Source: Thermoplasmata archaeon (lineage in GTDB: Archaea > Thermoplasmatota > Thermoplasmata > Lutacidiplasmatales > UBA184). From it: a stretch of 6,544 nt of DNA. Where the stretch lies: the NCBI GenBank assembly GCA_030039825.1, contig JASHUV010000042.1:1-6544 (forward strand). Direction: 5' to 3'. The notes beneath the pieces are model-generated. The model was not told the DNA's origin and did not search any database. It worked only from the letters and a program-made list of their open reading frames with translations. This document shows, one piece after another, positions 6,308-6,544 of the stretch (positions within the stretch are counted from its first letter, which is position 1; each line of letters begins with the position of its first letter). The translations under genes and the position numbers were made by a program.

Positions 6308-6396
6308 CCTGGGATCCTGTCCGGTGGGAGACACCGCGTTCCCCCCGCCGCCATAGAACATGTTGACTTCCGCCCATGGCGCGGAGCGTACATGGG

Positions 6397-6428
6397 GGGC
6401 GCCTCCACTCCTCGCCTCGGAGGCGCCC
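6397..6428 (+). promoter_or_regulatory. Perfect 10-bp hairpin sequestering the transposase Shine-Dalgarno
   Basis: GGGCGCCTCC at 6397-6406 is the exact reverse complement of GGAGGCGCCC at 6419-6428, with a 12-base loop between. The 3' arm contains GGAGG (6419-6423), the Shine-Dalgarno six bases before the ATG at 6430, so in RNA the ribosome site is wholly paired. Such a hairpin would be expected to hold transposase translation low; in some IS families (IS200, IS10) RNA structure or antisense at the start region does this. It may also be the last stem of the candidate bridge RNA. Confidence 0.7.
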
Positions 6429-6429
6429 A

Positions 6430-6544
6430 ATGGAGAAGGAGATCTTCGTCGGACTGGACGTGCACAAGGAGACGATCGTTGCGACTGCGGTGGATGAGCT
6501 CGGTCATCGGATTGATCAGTCGACCATCGGTCCGACCGATCAGG
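6430..6544 (+). CDS. IS110-family transposase (DEDD recombinase), N-terminal 38 codons; runs off window
   Basis: The visible residues begin MEKEIFVGLDVHKETIVATA, the characteristic start of IS110-family transposases. GLDVHK carries the first Asp (Asp10) of the DEDD RuvC-like catalytic site. The rest of that domain and the C-terminal Tnp_20 domain with its catalytic serine lie beyond the edge, so it cannot be said whether the gene is intact. Start ATG 6430 has a strong Shine-Dalgarno GGAGG six bases upstream, locked in a hairpin. Codon use differs from the host: 10 of 38 codons end in A or T, against 3 in the first 38 codons of the scaffold gene, consistent with a mobile origin. IS110 elements move by RNA-guided recombination through a circular intermediate, normally without terminal inverted repeats or target duplication, so the left boundary is not evident by eye. 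Confidence 0.9.
   Translation, partial: MEKEIFVGLDVHKETIVATAVDELGHRIDQSTIGPTDQ

Larger units (their letters stand above)
6285..6428 (+). ncRNA. Candidate IS110 bridge RNA region (structured noncoding left end)
   Basis: Known: in IS110-group elements a structured bridge RNA made from the noncoding left end, just before the transposase gene, guides recombination. Seen here: consecutive inverted repeats fill the 5' side of the transposase. They are GACAGG 6285-6290 with CCTGTC 6316-6321 (enclosing TTTG/CAAA); CGGTG 6322-6326 with CACCG 6332-6336; a weak GTTC 6338-6341 with GAAC 6356-6359; CCCATG 6373-6378 with CATGGG 6391-6396; and the perfect GGGCGCCTCC 6397-6406 with GGAGGCGCCC 6419-6428. Several stems abut, as in a compact RNA. 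Other folds are possible, for example the C-run 6341-6346 with the G-run 6394-6399. The true 5' end and the guide loops cannot be set by eye, so the limits given are those of the stems. Confidence 0.4.
6285..6544 (+). mobile_element. IS110-family insertion sequence, left part; left boundary approximate
   Basis: The transposase start plus its structured noncoding leader make up the left end of an IS110-type element that continues past the window. The left limit given is the outermost stem base and is only a guess, since these elements lack terminal inverted repeats. Because the kelch gene starts at 6254, the element must have entered its upstream region and may have replaced or supplied that gene's promoter. 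The base composition of 6270-6320 is clearly less GC-rich than the kelch coding region. Confidence 0.6.

Noticed and set aside
6281..6365. Short palindromes TGTCGACA (6281-6288), GGATCC (6312-6317) and AACATGTT (6358-6365) as operator or attachment sites
   Set aside because: Each is short and single-copy here. Isolated palindromes of this size arise by chance and no flanking repeat supports a site.
6239..6430. A 63-codon minus-strand frame across the intergenic region
   Set aside because: Needs a TTG start within the hairpin, overlaps the kelch start and has no ribosome site or family resemblance. The region is better explained as the noncoding left end of the IS110 element.
1879..6507. A 1542-codon open frame on the minus strand
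   Set aside because: It crosses the antisense of the scaffold, ferredoxin and radical SAM genes and reads the kelch gene out of frame. The product is an Arg/Pro/Gly-rich string with no domain, typical of a stop-poor shadow in GC-rich DNA.

Overview
This window is very GC-rich and appears archaeal. The clearest sign is a replication factor C large subunit (clamp loader) at the left edge. Supporting signs are an AT-rich TATA-like box about 25 bases before an apparently leaderless start codon, and kelch/PKD surface proteins with one C-terminal membrane anchor. A high-GC Thermoplasmatota-type lineage would fit, but that placement is inference and no marker here proves it.

Layout. Bases 1-1711 (minus strand) hold a likely operon read right to left: a signal-peptide-bearing single-pass membrane protein (950-1711), a 68-residue two-helix membrane protein overlapping it by ATGA (747-953), and rfcL (1-679, running off the window). 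A 132-base divergent promoter region follows. Bases 1844-4011 (plus strand) hold a tight operon: an IscU/SufU-type Fe-S scaffold, a 61-residue 2[4Fe-4S] ferredoxin overlapping it by GTGA, and a B12-binding-type radical SAM enzyme 3 bases further on. The logic is self-contained: cluster assembly, electron delivery, then an Fe-S radical enzyme of unknown substrate.

Converging on this from the right, and overlapping its 3' end by 49 bases, is a 763-residue minus-strand surface protein (3963-6254). It has a signal segment, six kelch repeats, Ig/PKD-like domains, a C-terminal membrane helix and a Pro-rich cytoplasmic tail. The two anchored surface proteins of the window share a P-x-P-W-S motif in their cytoplasmic tails.

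The right edge is the start of an IS110-family (DEDD) transposase (6430 onward, 38 codons visible). It is preceded by 175 noncoding bases full of inverted repeats, including a perfect 10-bp hairpin that buries the transposase Shine-Dalgarno. IS110 elements carry their bridge RNA in this position, so 6285-6428 is a candidate archaeal bridge RNA and the most interesting part of the window.

No stretch over 300 bases lacks a gene. No tRNA, rRNA or CRISPR array was seen.
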